Shown in pieces: positions 15,947 to 28,748 of a stretch of 64,000 nt of DNA. The notes under the pieces are model-generated. The model had not been told where the DNA came from and searched no databases. It was given only the letters and a program-made list of their open reading frames with translations. This stretch comes from Ophiocordyceps camponoti-saundersi (nom. inval.) (Eukaryota; Ascomycota; Sordariomycetes; Hypocreales; Ophiocordycipitaceae): assembly GCA_003339415.1 (NCBI GenBank), contig PDHQ01000068.1:95008-159007 (forward strand). The letters run 5' to 3'. The position numbers and the translations under genes were made by a program. Position 1 is the first letter of the stretch; the number at the start of each line of letters is the position of its first letter.

Positions 15947-18343
15947 TCTTATAATAAACCTTATAATAGCTAGTTTTAAAAAATAGCTAGATTATTATTA
16001 TAAAGCTATAAATAAATATAAAATTAAAGTTAAAGAAGGAGGTATTATTATATTTATTTTTTTAGTATTTCCGCCTTAGCTATTATTAGTTTCTAGTTAG
16101 CGTTAAAAGGGGAGAAAAAGTAATATATATAAAATTCTAATTTATAAACTTTTAAGATTAAGTAATATATATATTCTTAACTTAATCTTATATTACTTTT
16201 ATTTTAGAGTAAAGTTAACTTTACTTAAGGTAAAACTTTTAATAAAAAAATAATAATATAATCTTTTCTTATAAGCTATAAAATAAGTAAACTTACTTTT
16301 TATATATAAAGCGGTAAAATATTTATTATATTATTACTTTATTATATAATATTTAATAATATATTTAAATTAGTAATATTTAAAATATTCCTAAAGTTAA
16401 ATTTTTAATATATATAATTTAATATTAAAAATCTTTACTTATATTATTATATTTTTATTATAAATTTAGTTTATATTTATTATATTATTAATAATAATTA
16501 TTAAGGAATTTTATTAAATTTTAGAATAATATTTTTTTATATATAATTATATTACTAAAACCTTATTTAATAACTTAATTTTTCTCTAAAAAGCTTCTTT
16601 ACCGCCTTATTATAAAGCTTACGCTAATATTTTTTTTATAATAAAAGTATAACTTTTACTAATTAAGTATACTTTTTCTTTAAAAATAATATAAAGCTAC
16701 CTTAAATTAAACTAAAGCTTATAAATAATATCTTAAAATATTATTATAATATTATTACTAAGTAATTTCCTTATTATAAAAGCTTAGCTTTATTTATAAA
16801 GTTTATAATTAATATTTATTATAATTATTTTAAAGCCTTAGACCTAGAATAAAATAATAATAAAATTAAAATAAATTATAAGCTATTACTTATATTACTT
16901 AAAAACTTATTTTTTAATAGTTTTTTCTAGCGCTTTAGTTATAATTATAGCTTATATTTAAGGAGTTCCGCTCCTCTTAAAGCTATAAAAAAAAGAGGAA
17001 ATTATAGCTATAATAGCTAAGGAGATATTATTAACTAATAAAGTTAAAGTAAGGGGGGCGCCTTTTTAAATTTTCTTAGTTTCCGCTACTTATTTAATAA
17101 TTATTTATATAAAAATAAAAGCGTTTCTTAAAATAATCTTACTAATATTTACCTTAGCTTCTAATAAGGTAATAAGTATAATAAACCCTTAAGTTTAAGA
17201 TTATTATAATTTAAAATAAAGCTATATTCTAAGTAAAAATATTTTGCGATTATAATTAATTTAGTTAATATCGCCCTCCCCTTAAAGTTACTTTAAGTAT
17301 AGCTAGCTATTGCTATAAGGTAATAAAGGGAGCGAAGTTTATTTATAATATAAGAATAAAAGGTTTATATCCGCGTAATTATAAGTATAAAATTTATAAA
17401 ATATATAAAAGTTATAAATTAAATTAAAGCTTATAAATAATATTTTAAAATATTATTATAATATTATAATATTATTATTAAATAATTTCCTTATTATAAA
17501 AGCTTAGCTTTACTTATAAAGTTTATAATTAATATTTATTATAATTATTTTAAGGCTTTAAACTTAAAATAAAGTAATAATAAAGTTAAAGTAAATTATA
17601 AGTTATTATTTATATTACTTAAGAATTTAGTTTTTAATAATCTTTTTTAGCGTTTTAGCTATAATTATAGCTTATATTAAAGGAGTTCCGCTCCCCTTAA
17701 AGCTATAGAAAAAAAAGAAAATTATAATTATAATAGCTAAGAAGATATTATAAACTAATAAAATTAAAGTAAGAAAGGCGCTTTTTTAAACCTTTTTAAA
17801 CTTTATTATTTATTTAATAATTACTTATATAAAAATAAAAATATTTTTTAAAATAATCTTATTAATATTTACCTTAGCTTTTAAGAAAATAATAAAAATA
17901 ATAAACTTTTAAGTTTAAGATTATTATATTTTAAAGTAAAGCTATATTTTAAGTAAAAAGTTTTTATAATTATAATTAACTTAAATAATATCGCCCTCCT
18001 CCCTAAAATTACTTTAAATATAACTTACTATTATTATAAGGTAATAAAAGGAGTAAAGTTTGCTTATAATATAAAAGTAAGAAAATTATATTTATATTAC
18101 TATAAGCGCAGAGTTTATAAAATATATAAAAATTATAATAATAATATTAATATATTAGTATATTTTATATAGCTTAAAACTATTTTATATATACTTTAAA
18201 AAGGGGAAAAATTAAAAAACTTAAAATAAAACTTTTTTTAAATATTACTTTAGCTTTAAGTTAAACCTTATTTATACTTAATATTTTATATATTTAATAA
18301 GTTAAGTAATAATTAATAATTAAAAAGCTAATATTTCCTCTAA

Positions 18344-20211
18344 TAACTTTTATATATTTTATAAACTCCGCGCTTATAATAATATAAATATAGACTTTTT
18401 ATTCTTATATTATAAATAAGCTCCGCTCCCTTTATTACCTTATAGTAATAGCTAGCTATACTTAGAGTAACTTTAAGGGGGAGGGTAATATTATATAAGT
18501 TAATTATAACCGCAAAAATTTTTTACTTAAAATATAACTTTATTTTAAATTATAATAATCTTAAACTTAAAGGTTTACTATACTTATTACCTTATTTAAA
18601 GCTAAGGTAAATATTAATAAGATTATTTTAAGAAATACTTTTATCTTTATATAAGTAATTATCGAATAAATAGTAAAGTTTAAAAAGGTTCAGGGAGATA
18701 CCCCTTTTACTTTAACTTTATTAATTAGTAATATTTCCTTAGCTATTATAATTATAATTTCCTCTCTTTTCTATAGCTTTAAGGGAAATAAAACTCTTTT
18801 AATATAAGCTATAATTATAGCTAAAGCGCTAAAGAAGATTATTAAAAAATAAATTTTAAAATAATATAAATAATAGCTTATAATTTGCTTTAATTTTATA
18901 GCTATTTTACTCTAAATCTAAGGCCTTAAGGTAATTATAATAAATATTAACTATAAACTTTATAAGTAAAGCTAAGCTTTTATAAGAAGGAAATTACTTA
19001 GCGGCGATATTATAATAATAATTTAAAATATTATTTATAAGCTTTAGTTTAATCTAAAATAATTTTATATTATTTTCGGAGAAAAGGTATACTTTATTAA
19101 TAAAAATTATACTTTTATTATAAAAAAGGAATTAGCGTAAGCCTTATAGTAAAATAATAAGAAAGCTTTTTAAAAAAAGATTAAGTTATTAAATAAAATC
19201 TTAATAATATAATTATATATAAAAAGATATTATTTTAAAACTTAGTAAAGTTTCTTAGTAATTATTATTAATAATATAATAAATATAAATTAAATTTATA
19301 ATAAAAATATAATAATATAAGTAAAAATTTTTAATATAAAACTATATATATTAAAAGTTTAATTTTAATAATATTTTAAATATTATTAACTTAAATATAT
19401 CGCTAAATATTATATAACGAAGCTATAATATAATAAGTATTTTACTATTATATATATAAAAAGTAAATTTACTTATCTTATAGCTTATAAGAAAAGATTA
19501 TATTATTATTTTTTTTATTAAAAGTTTTACCTTAAGTAAAGTTAACTTTACTTTAAAATAAAAGTAGTATAGGACCGGGTAAAGGATATATATATTACTT
19601 AATTTTAAAGGTTTATAAATTAAAACTTAATATATACCGCCCCTCCTCCCCTTTTAATATTAAGTAAAAATTAATAATAGCTAAAGCGGAAACGCTAGAG
19701 AGTAAATATAATAATACCCCCTCCTCTAACTCTAACTTTATACTTATCTATAGCTTTATTATAATAATTTAGCTATCTTTTAAGATTAGCTATTATAAGG
19801 TTTATTATAAGATAATAAAACTTTTATATATTTCTAAGCTATACTAATAAGGCTTTAATAAATTAAATTATTAAGGCCGCTTTAATTAAATATAAGGATT
19901 TAGTTTATAGCGATAATAATAGCTAGAAGGATAAGTAAGCTATATAAACTTTATATTAAACCTAGTTTATATATATTTCTATTACTATAAAGTCCGCTTT
20001 AGGGGAAATATTAGCTTTTAGATTATTAGTTAATATTTAACTTATTAAATATATAAAATACCGGGTATAGGCGGGGTCTAACCTAAAGCTAAAGTAACGC
20101 TTAAAGCGAGGGTTTTACTTTAAGTTCTCTAGTTTTTCCCTCTTTTAGAATATATATAAGATAGTTTTAAGCTATTTAAAATATATTAGCGTATAAATTA
20201 TTATTATTATT
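18344..20211 (+). mobile_element. RC1 retroposon, full length (1868 bp), nested
   Basis: Inserted in another RC1 copy in opposite orientation. Target duplications AATATTTCCTCTAA (18330-18343) and AATATTTTTTTTAA (20212-20225) match at 14 positions apart from three C-to-T changes, as RIP would make. It has the same length as the 26868 copy and a (TTA)n tail at its right end. Confidence 0.72.
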
Positions 20212-22085
20212 AATATTTTTTTTAAAGTAAACTTAATAATAATAAAAATATATATAAAGTTAGTTTTATATAAAGTTTATATAGCTTACTTATTTTCTTA
20301 GCTATTATTATTATTATTATAAATTAAATTTTTATAATTAATTAAAGTAGCTTTAATAATTTAATTAATTAAAGCCTTATTAATATAGCTAAGGAATATA
20401 TAAAAGTTTTACTATTTTATAATAAACTTTATAATAGCTAGTTTTAAAAGATAGCTAGATTATTTTAATAAAGCTACGCATAAGTTTAAAGAAAAAGTTA
20501 AGGGAGGTATTATTATATTTACTTTTTAATATTTCCGCTCTTATTATTACTAAACTTTAGTTAATACTAAAAGGGGAGGAGGGGCGGTATATATAAAGTT
20601 TTAATTTATAAACTTTTAAGGTTAGGAAATATATATATTTTTCGCTTAATCTTATACCGCTCTTATCTTAAAATAAAGTTAACTTTATTTAAAGTAAAAC
20701 TTTTAATAAAATAAATCATTATATTATTTTTTCTTATAAGCTATAAAATAAATAAACTTACTTTTTATATATAAAGTAATAAAATATTTATTATATTATA
20801 GCTTTATTATATAATATTTAATAATATATTTAAATTAATAATATTTAAAATATTATTAAAGTTAAACTTTAAATATATATAATTTAATATTAAAAATCTC
20901 CGCTTATATTATTATATTTTTATTATAAATTTAATTTATAATTATTATATTATTAATAATAATTATTAAGAAATTCTACTAAATTTTTAAATAATATTTT
21001 TTATATATAATTATATTACTTAGATTTTATTTAAAAACTTAATTTCTTTCTAAAAAGCTTCCTTATTATTTTATTATAAAGCTTATATTAATACTTTTTT
21101 TATAATAGAAATATAACTTTTATTAGTTAAATATGCTTTTTTTTTAAAAATAATATAAAGGTATTTTAAATTAAACTAAAGCTTATAAATAATATCTTAA
21201 AATATTATTATAATATTATTATTAAATAATTTCCTTATTATAAAAAGCTTAGCTTTACTTATAAAATTTATAATTAATATTTATTATTATTATTTTAAAG
21301 CTTTAGATTTAAAATAAAATATTAATAAAGTTAAAGTAAATTATAAGCTATTATTTATATTACTTAGGAACTTACTTTTTATAATTTTCTTTAGCGCTTT
21401 AATTATAATTATAGCTTATATTAAAAAAGCTCCGCTTCTTTTAAAGCTATAAAAAAAAACTGCGGTTATAATAGCTAAAGAAATATTACTAACTAATAAA
21501 GTTAAAGTAAAGGGGGCGCCTCCCTAAACTTTTTTAAACTCCGCTATTTATTTAATAATTATTTATAAGAAAATAAAAGCGTTTATTAAAATAATTTTAT
21601 TAATATTTATTTTAGCTTTTAATAAAATAATAAGTATAATAAACTTTTAATTTTAAAATTATTATAATTTAGAGTAAAGTTATATTTTAAGTAAAAAAGT
21701 TTTATAATTATAATTAACTTATATAGCGTTACCCTCCTTTTTAGAGTCGCTTTAAGCGTAGCTTACTATTATTATAAGGTAATAAAGGGAGCGGAGTCCG
21801 CTTATAATATAAAAATAAAAAGTTTATATCTGCGTTACTATAAGCGCGGAGTCCGTAAAATATATAAAAGTTATTATTCTTTATTTTAAAAATAGGTATA
21901 AGGGTTAGATAATATTTAAATATAAATAATAATAGTTTTTTTATTAAATAAATATAATATAAAAAAGTAAAAAAAATATAAAAAGAAAAAATATAGTAAA
22001 AATATATATAAGGAAAAAATATTATAAGAATATATTAAATAATAAAAGAAAAAAAAGGAAAGAAATAAATATAAATAATATATAA

Positions 22086-22440
22086 CTTAAGTAAGTTATT
22101 AAACCGCTACCTTAATATATAATTTATAGGAATTTATAGGAATTTATAGGAATTTATAGGAATTTATAGGAATTTATAGGAATTTATAGGAATTTATAGG
22201 AATTTATAGGAATTTATAGGAATTTATAGGAATTTATAGGAATTTATAGGAATTTATAGGAATTTATAGAAATAAAAGTTAATAAGGCTAAGTTTAGTTT
22301 ATTTTTAATATAAGCGTTAAGTTATATATAACCTAAGTAAGTTATTAAACTACTGCCTTAATATATAATTTATAGGAATTTATAGAAATAAGAGTTAATA
22401 AGGCTAAGCTTAGTTTATCCTTAATATAAGCGTTAGCTAG
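22086..22440 (+). repeat. Tandem segmental duplication carrying the minisatellite
   Basis: The sequence from TAAGTAAGTTATTAAAC through AATATAAGCGTTA occurs twice in direct orientation (from 22090 and from 22336). Only the repeat-unit number and scattered transitions differ. Confidence 0.8.
22121..22270 (+). repeat. Minisatellite, 15 x 10 bp
   Basis: Fourteen identical AATTTATAGG units and a last unit ending A. A neighbouring diverged copy of the surrounding sequence (about 22330-22440) has only two units, so the array expanded after the segment duplicated. Confidence 0.97.
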
Positions 22441-24720
22441 GTTATTTTTCTTATTAATCTAATATATCTTTAAAATCTCTTTATATTTATATAACTTATA
22501 AATAGCTATAATATTAATTATAAGCCGTTTTTTAATTATTAAGCTAAGCTTAAGTAAGTAATTATATAATAATTTAGAATCTATATATAAGATAAAAAAA
22601 ATTAAGGGGTAGCTAAAAAATTATATAATATCTTAAATAATAATATAAAATAATAGCTTAAAGTTAACCTTATTAACTATATTATATAATTCGCTTATTA
22701 TAATATTTTATATAACTTATTTATACTTAATAAAAATCTAATAAAAAATATTACTTTATATAATAAATAAGTTTATTAATTAATCCTCTTTACTAAAAAT
22801 AATAAAAGTGCTAAGCTATAATATAAAGTTTTTATTATTTATAAAAAACCTATTTATAAAAATAAATAGTTTTATATAAATAAGGTTTAAGGGGATAAAG
22901 TATAGCTTTTAATAAGCGTTATTAATCTACTATTAAATATTTTTATTAAATACTATAATATTTTATAAGGAAAGATTAGTTACTTAAGTAATAATAGTAA
23001 AGTTATATAACGCTTTTAGCTAATAAGTTAAAGTAATATATACGCTGCGAGCTTATTAACTAATAAAATCTTATAAAGCTATAGCGGCGTTAAGGTTAAT
23101 AACTTTAAGTTTAGTAGCTTATTCTTTTTATATAAAGATAATATTATATAATTATTAAGTAATATAGCCGCTATTAAAGTTAATAAGAATACTATTTATA
23201 AGGAACGTTTTAGGCTTTATATAAAACTTTACTTTTTCTAATTCTATTTCCTTAAGCGTAGAGAAAAACTTAAATATAAAGAAAAAAGTATTATTTATCT
23301 ATAAGCTAGTTATATTAAATATATTTAGTTTAGCTATAATATAAAGAAGATATAAGTTATATAATAAAGGCTTTATAAGTAACTTTATATAAGAATAATT
23401 AAAGTATATCTTAAACTAATATAAGCTTAATTTTATAAAACTATATAATAGTTTTTTAATATATAAAAAGGTATAAGAAGGATACTAATCTTAAAGTTCT
23501 TTTAGTAAGTAAATATAAATTATATAATATAATAAATTAGAAAACTATATATAAGCTTAGATAATATCTTATAATTCCTTTTATATATTATATAATATTA
23601 TTAAGGTTAGTTTAAAGGTAAAAAGAAGGCGTTATAATATATATAAAACTATAAGTAATTAAGTAAGAATTTCCTCTTTATTATTATTATTATAGCCCTA
23701 TATAACTAATTAAGACTTTTTATATAAATAATTATTCTAATTTTTTACCTCTTATATAAAGTATATTTTTAAAATCCGCTATATAAGATTAGTAAAAAAA
23801 TTATATTATATAAATATAAAAGCTTTTTAAATAAATAAAGCGTTAATTTCCTTATAATTAAAAGCTTTAAATAGTTAGCTAAGAAGAATATTAACGGTTT
23901 ATTATCTAAATTATATAGCTAAGGTATAGTTATTTTTCTCCTTAATTATAATAAAAGCGGTATTATATATATTATATATATTTTTATTTTTAAAAGCTAT
24001 AATAGGGATTTTAAATTATACTTTCTTTAATATAAATAAAGTTAAGAGAGAGCGGAAGTAAAGCTTTATTTTTATTATATAAAAGCGTATAAGTCTTAAG
24101 GGGAGCTTAAGTATAATATTTTAGCTATTAAAGCTAAAAATTTAAAAAAAGCTTTATTATTTATCCTTTTCTTATAAAATAAAAACCTCGCTTAATAAAA
24201 GAAAGGATAAAATATCTTAGAAATTAAAACTAGTTTAAGTATATAAAGTGCGTAAAATATCCGCCTAAGCTTTAATTTATTATACTTATTTTATTATTTT
24301 CTAAATTATATAAGCGTATATAATAATATTAAGAGAAAAAGGTAAGTTATATAAAATATAAAAATATATGCTAAAAATAAAAAATATAAAGATAAGGCTA
24401 TTTAAGCTAGATTTATTATTTATAGCTTTTATAACTATTTAAAGAATAATAGTATTATTAGTCTTAAGGCTAATATCTTACTATAAAATATTATACGCTT
24501 AGCAGAGAGGGGTATATATATATTTAACTTTCCTAATAGCTTAGTATACCTTAATAAGTATTTCCTTATATATAGTTCTAACTAATTTCGTATTTATATA
24601 AAACTTTATAAAGGAGAAGTTTATTCTAATATTATAAGAGATAATATTTAAGGGACTTTAATTAAGTATAAATTTAATACTTATAAAAAGTATTTTAAGT
24701 ATTTATAGTAAATATACTTT
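22271..24720 (+). mobile_element. Repeat A, degraded coding repeat of unknown class
   Basis: A long plus-strand reading interrupted by RIP-type stops (for example NKNTIYKERF near 23182 and REKLKYKEKSIIYL near 23260) recurs at 46520-57600 and, inverted, at 59340-60265. It includes the uninterrupted version of the site into which the chromodomain Gypsy inserted (23360). I do not recognise the protein; it could be a DNA-transposon transposase or a multicopy fungal gene. Confidence 0.5.
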
Positions 24721-26854
24721 ATATAAAATCTATAGCTTAGAAAAAAATAGCCTTATTTATAATATATAAGATTAGCTTACTACTAAGTTAAAAGATATTA
24801 ATAATTAGAAAATAATTAAAAATATAGTTATTTTTAATAAAAAACTTAAACCGCCTAAGTTTTATATTATATAACTAATATTAATAATAAAAATATAAGA
24901 TAAACTTAAGTAATATTAGTATAATACTAAAAAGATTAGCCTTCCTAAGTAAGTTATATAATTATTAAGTATAAGGGTGCTTAAAGTGTTAATATAGCTA
25001 TTATAATTCTTATTTAATATAATATAATATAGATTTAGTTTATAATATATTAAAAAATAGATATTTCTATTTCTTAATAATAAGAACTATTATATTATTA
25101 TATTATATAATAACATCTTTTATATTATTATAAAAAGTATAAAGGCAGTTAGTATCTTTAAGGTAAAATAGAATTAGTATAAAGGTATTAAGAATATAAG
25201 AAAAAACTTTATTAAGGGGGTTTTATATAATAATAATACTAATTAGCTAGGTTAGTTTTAAAAAGCTAAAACGAATTATATTATTAGTTAAAGTTTAGTT
25301 TATTATTATATAAGAGTATTTCTAAATATAGGCCTTTACTTATAGTTTACTTATTATTAAGATTTATATAGCTTTTATATCTTAGAGTTTATCTTAATAT
25401 ATTATATAATATATATTAAAAAGAAGGAATTATTTTACAAGTACTGCTAGGGACTTAAAGTAATAAATATTATTTTTAATAAGTAAGTATATATAAGCCG
25501 CTATTATAAAAAGTAAAATAGCGTTCTCTCCGCGTATAATTTTCTTTTTAATATTAGAGTCCTAATATACGCTTATACGTATAATCTTCTAGTAAGCGTA
25601 TATACTAAGCTAGCTACTAGATATAGTATATAAAAGAGGGAGATAGGCTAGCTACTAATTATAAGATTATAAAATAGCTATTATAAAAAATATAAGTATA
25701 AGTAAGAGTCTTTTAAGAATTAAAATAATAACTATAAAAGAATCTAAATTACTACCTAAAGGAATACTAAGCTAATTATATAGCTAGGAGCTTAAGGAAG
25801 ATTTCCTAGTTTAATTTTAAAAGTATTTACCTAAGGGGATTTTACGGTAATTTCTATATATATTAATAAAACGGAGATTTCCTAATATATAATAATTTCC
25901 TAGTATATAAGGATTTCCTAGTAAAATCCGGAGATTTTTAAAGGTATATTTTAATATTAGATTTAATAGGAAATCTTAGTAAAGTCTTAAGAGTTATTAT
26001 AAAGAAATCCTAATAGAATGCTTAGTAATTTCTTAAGCGTAAAAGTAATAAAATTTTTAGGGGAAATCTAAGTAAAATCCTAAAAGGGGAAATCTTAATA
26101 AAATATTATAAGAGGTTAGGCGATTTATAAGGGTATTATTATATATCTTATATTAACTTCCTAGGCCTAAAAAGAATTTTAATAGCTTTATTAACTCTTT
26201 ATATTATTTTAAAAATTATTATTATATTTAAAAGCTTTTTTATATTAATTTTAATAATTATACTTAATTATAGATTAAAAAATATTATTAAGGATTTATA
26301 TATAAAGAATTAAATTAATTTATATAAGGTAGAAAAGAAATAAAGGAATAAGATAAGAATAATAAAGGAGAATTATAATATATATTAAATATATATAGAA
26401 GAATATATCTTATAGTTAAGGGTATTATAATATTAAGAAAGGAAAATAGGAATAAGAAGGATAAGATATAATATGTAAATTTAAAAAATAAAAGAAAGGA
26501 AATATCTTACTATTTTTATTATTTAAATATATAAGTTATAGCGATAATATAAAAGCGAATACGGATAATTTTACTATAAATAGTATAAGAGATATAGTTT
26601 ATAGCTTTAAATATAGTATATTTTACGAAAATAGAGGCGTTTAGGATATTAAAAATAATAGTAAAGTTAACTATATTACGAATAGTTTATATTTATTCTT
26701 AAGCGTATATTATAAGTAGTTTATAATAAATAAGCTTTACTTAGCTTTTTTATTATAGCTAATATTTTTTTTATTTATAATATATAAAGTATAAGGAAAA
26801 ATAATATATAATTAATATTATATCGTAAAAATATTAGAAAATAATATTAAAAGT
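24721..26854. other. RIP-type AT-rich DNA with a degenerate short repeat field
   Basis: No gene. Between about 25850 and 26110 the words GGAAATC, GGATTTCCTAG and AAAATCC recur at irregular spacing in both orientations. The rest is unrecognised. Confidence 0.4.
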
Positions 26855-26867
26855 ATATTAATTTATA

Positions 26868-28735
26868 TAATAATAATATTTATACGCTAATATGCCTAAT
26901 TTAACCTAAAACTATCTTATATATATTTTAGGAGTAGGAAAAACCGGAGAACTTAGAGTAAAACCCTCCCTTTAAGCGTTACCTTAGTTTAGGGCCGGAC
27001 TAGGTCCGTACCTAATACTCTATACCTTAGATAGGTCTAGTAATAATAAATAATTAGGAAGCCGATATATCCTCCGGAGCGGAGTTCGCGGTAATAAAAA
27101 TATACGTAGTTTAAGTTTAATACGGAGTCCGTATAGCTACTCGTTTTTCTAAGCGTTATCGTTACTATAAATTAAATCTCCGTGCTTAATTATAGCGTTT
27201 TAAATAATCTATTCGATTAAAGCTTTATTAACGCGATTAAGGAATATATAAAAGTTTTACTAGCTTATAATAAACCCCGTAATAGCTAATCTTAAAAGGT
27301 AGCTTAATTATTATAGCGGAGCTATAGATAAGTTTAGAGAAGGGATCGGAGGCGGAGCTATTATATTCGCCTTTTAGCGTTTCCGCCCCGGCTATTATTA
27401 GACTTTAGTTAGCGCTAAAAGGGGGAGAGGGGCGGTATATATAAAATTCCGATTTATAAATCTTTAAGGTTAGGAAATATAAATATTTTTTACTTAGTCC
27501 TACGCCGCTTTTATTTTAAGGTAAAGTTAACTTTACTTAAAGTAAATCCCTTAATAAAAAAAGTAATAATATAATTTCTTTCTATATATTATAAAATAAG
27601 CTAATTTACCCTTTATATATAAAAAGGCGGAGTACTAGCTATATTATAACTTCGCTATATAATATTTAGTAATATATTTAAGCTAATAATATTTAAAATA
27701 TTATTAAGGTTAAACTTCTAGCTTATAAGGTTCCGCGTTAAAAATCTCTACTTATATTATTATATTTTTATTATAAATCTAGTTTATATTTATTACGCTA
27801 TTAATAATAACTATAAAGAAACTCCGCTAAGTTTTTAAATAGTATTTTTTCGCGTATAATTATATTACTAAAACCTTATTTAAAAACTTAATTTTTTTTT
27901 AAAAAGCCTTTTTCCCGCCTTACTATAAAGCTTACGCTAATACCTTTTTTATAATAAAAATATAACCTCTACTAGTTAAGCGTACCTTTTCTCTAAAAAT
28001 AATATAAAGCTACCTTAAATTAAACTAAAGCTTATAGATAATATCTTAAAATATTATTATAATATTACTACTAAGTAATTTCCTTATAATAAAAGCTTTA
28101 CTTTACTTATAAAATCCGTAATTAATACTTATTATAGTTATTTTAAGGCCTTAAATTTAAAATAAAGTAATAATAAAATTAAAATAAATTATAAGCTAAT
28201 ACTTATATTATTTAGGAACTTATTTTTTAATAGTTTTTTTTAGTATTTTAGCTATAACTATAGCTTATATTAGAAAAGTTCTACTCCCCTTAAAGCTATA
28301 AAAAAAAGAGGAAATTATAGCTATAATAGCTAAGAAAATACTATTAATTAATAAAGTCGGAGTAAGGGGGGCGCCTCCCTAGACCTTTTCGGACTCCGCT
28401 ACTTATTCGATAATTACCTATATAAAAACTAAGGTATCCCCTAAAATAATCTTACTAATACTCGCCTTAGCTTCTAATAAGGTAAAAAATATAGTAAACC
28501 CTTAAGTTTAAGTTTACTATAATTTAAAGTAAAGCTATATTTTAAGTAAAAGATTTTCGTAATTATAATTAACTTATATAGCGTTACTTTCCCCCTTAGA
28601 GTTACTTTAGGCGCGGCTTAAAGCTATTACTACGGGGTAACGGAAAAAGCGGAGTCTGCTTATAATATAAAAATAAGAGGTTCGTATCCGCGTCGCTTTA
28701 AGCGCGGGATCCGTAAAATATATAAAAATTATATA
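26868..28735 (-). mobile_element. RC1 retroposon, full length (1868 bp)
   Basis: Best-preserved copy of a 1.87-kb repeat found at least seven times here. It is flanked by an identical 13-bp direct repeat ATATTAATTTATA (26855-26867 and 28736-28748). One end always carries a short (TTA)n/(TAA)n tail, here at the left. No terminal inverted or long direct repeats are seen. Tail plus 13-15 bp target duplications suggest target-primed retroposition (LINE- or SINE-like). No recognisable protein; with a constant 5' end it may be non-autonomous. Confidence 0.7.
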
Positions 28736-28748
28736 ATATTAATTTATA

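Larger units (their letters stand above)
8651..17414 (-). mobile_element. RC1 retroposon interrupted by the Gypsy element
   Basis: Two parts, 8651-9058 and 15952-17414, total 1871 bp once the LTR element and one TCTTA are removed, matching the full-length copies. The 11-bp duplication TAAATTAAATT at 8640-8650 and 17415-17425 flanks it. It lies inside a further RC1 copy whose halves are 7473-8650 and 17426-18135. Confidence 0.68.
7473..21873 (-). mobile_element. Head-to-tail pair of RC1 units, both split by later insertions
   Basis: Unit 1 is 7473-8650 plus 17426-18135; unit 2 is 18136-18343 plus 20226-21873; both are minus oriented and abut near 18135. The outer flanks share a 15-bp duplication (TTATTCTTTACTTTA at 7458-7472; TTATTCTTTATTTTA at 21874-21888, one C-to-T change), and I see no duplication between the units, so they may have arrived as a dimer. 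Confidence 0.6.

Noticed and set aside
22121..22270. CRISPR-like array
   Set aside because: Units are contiguous 10-mers without spacers, in a eukaryotic genome: a minisatellite.
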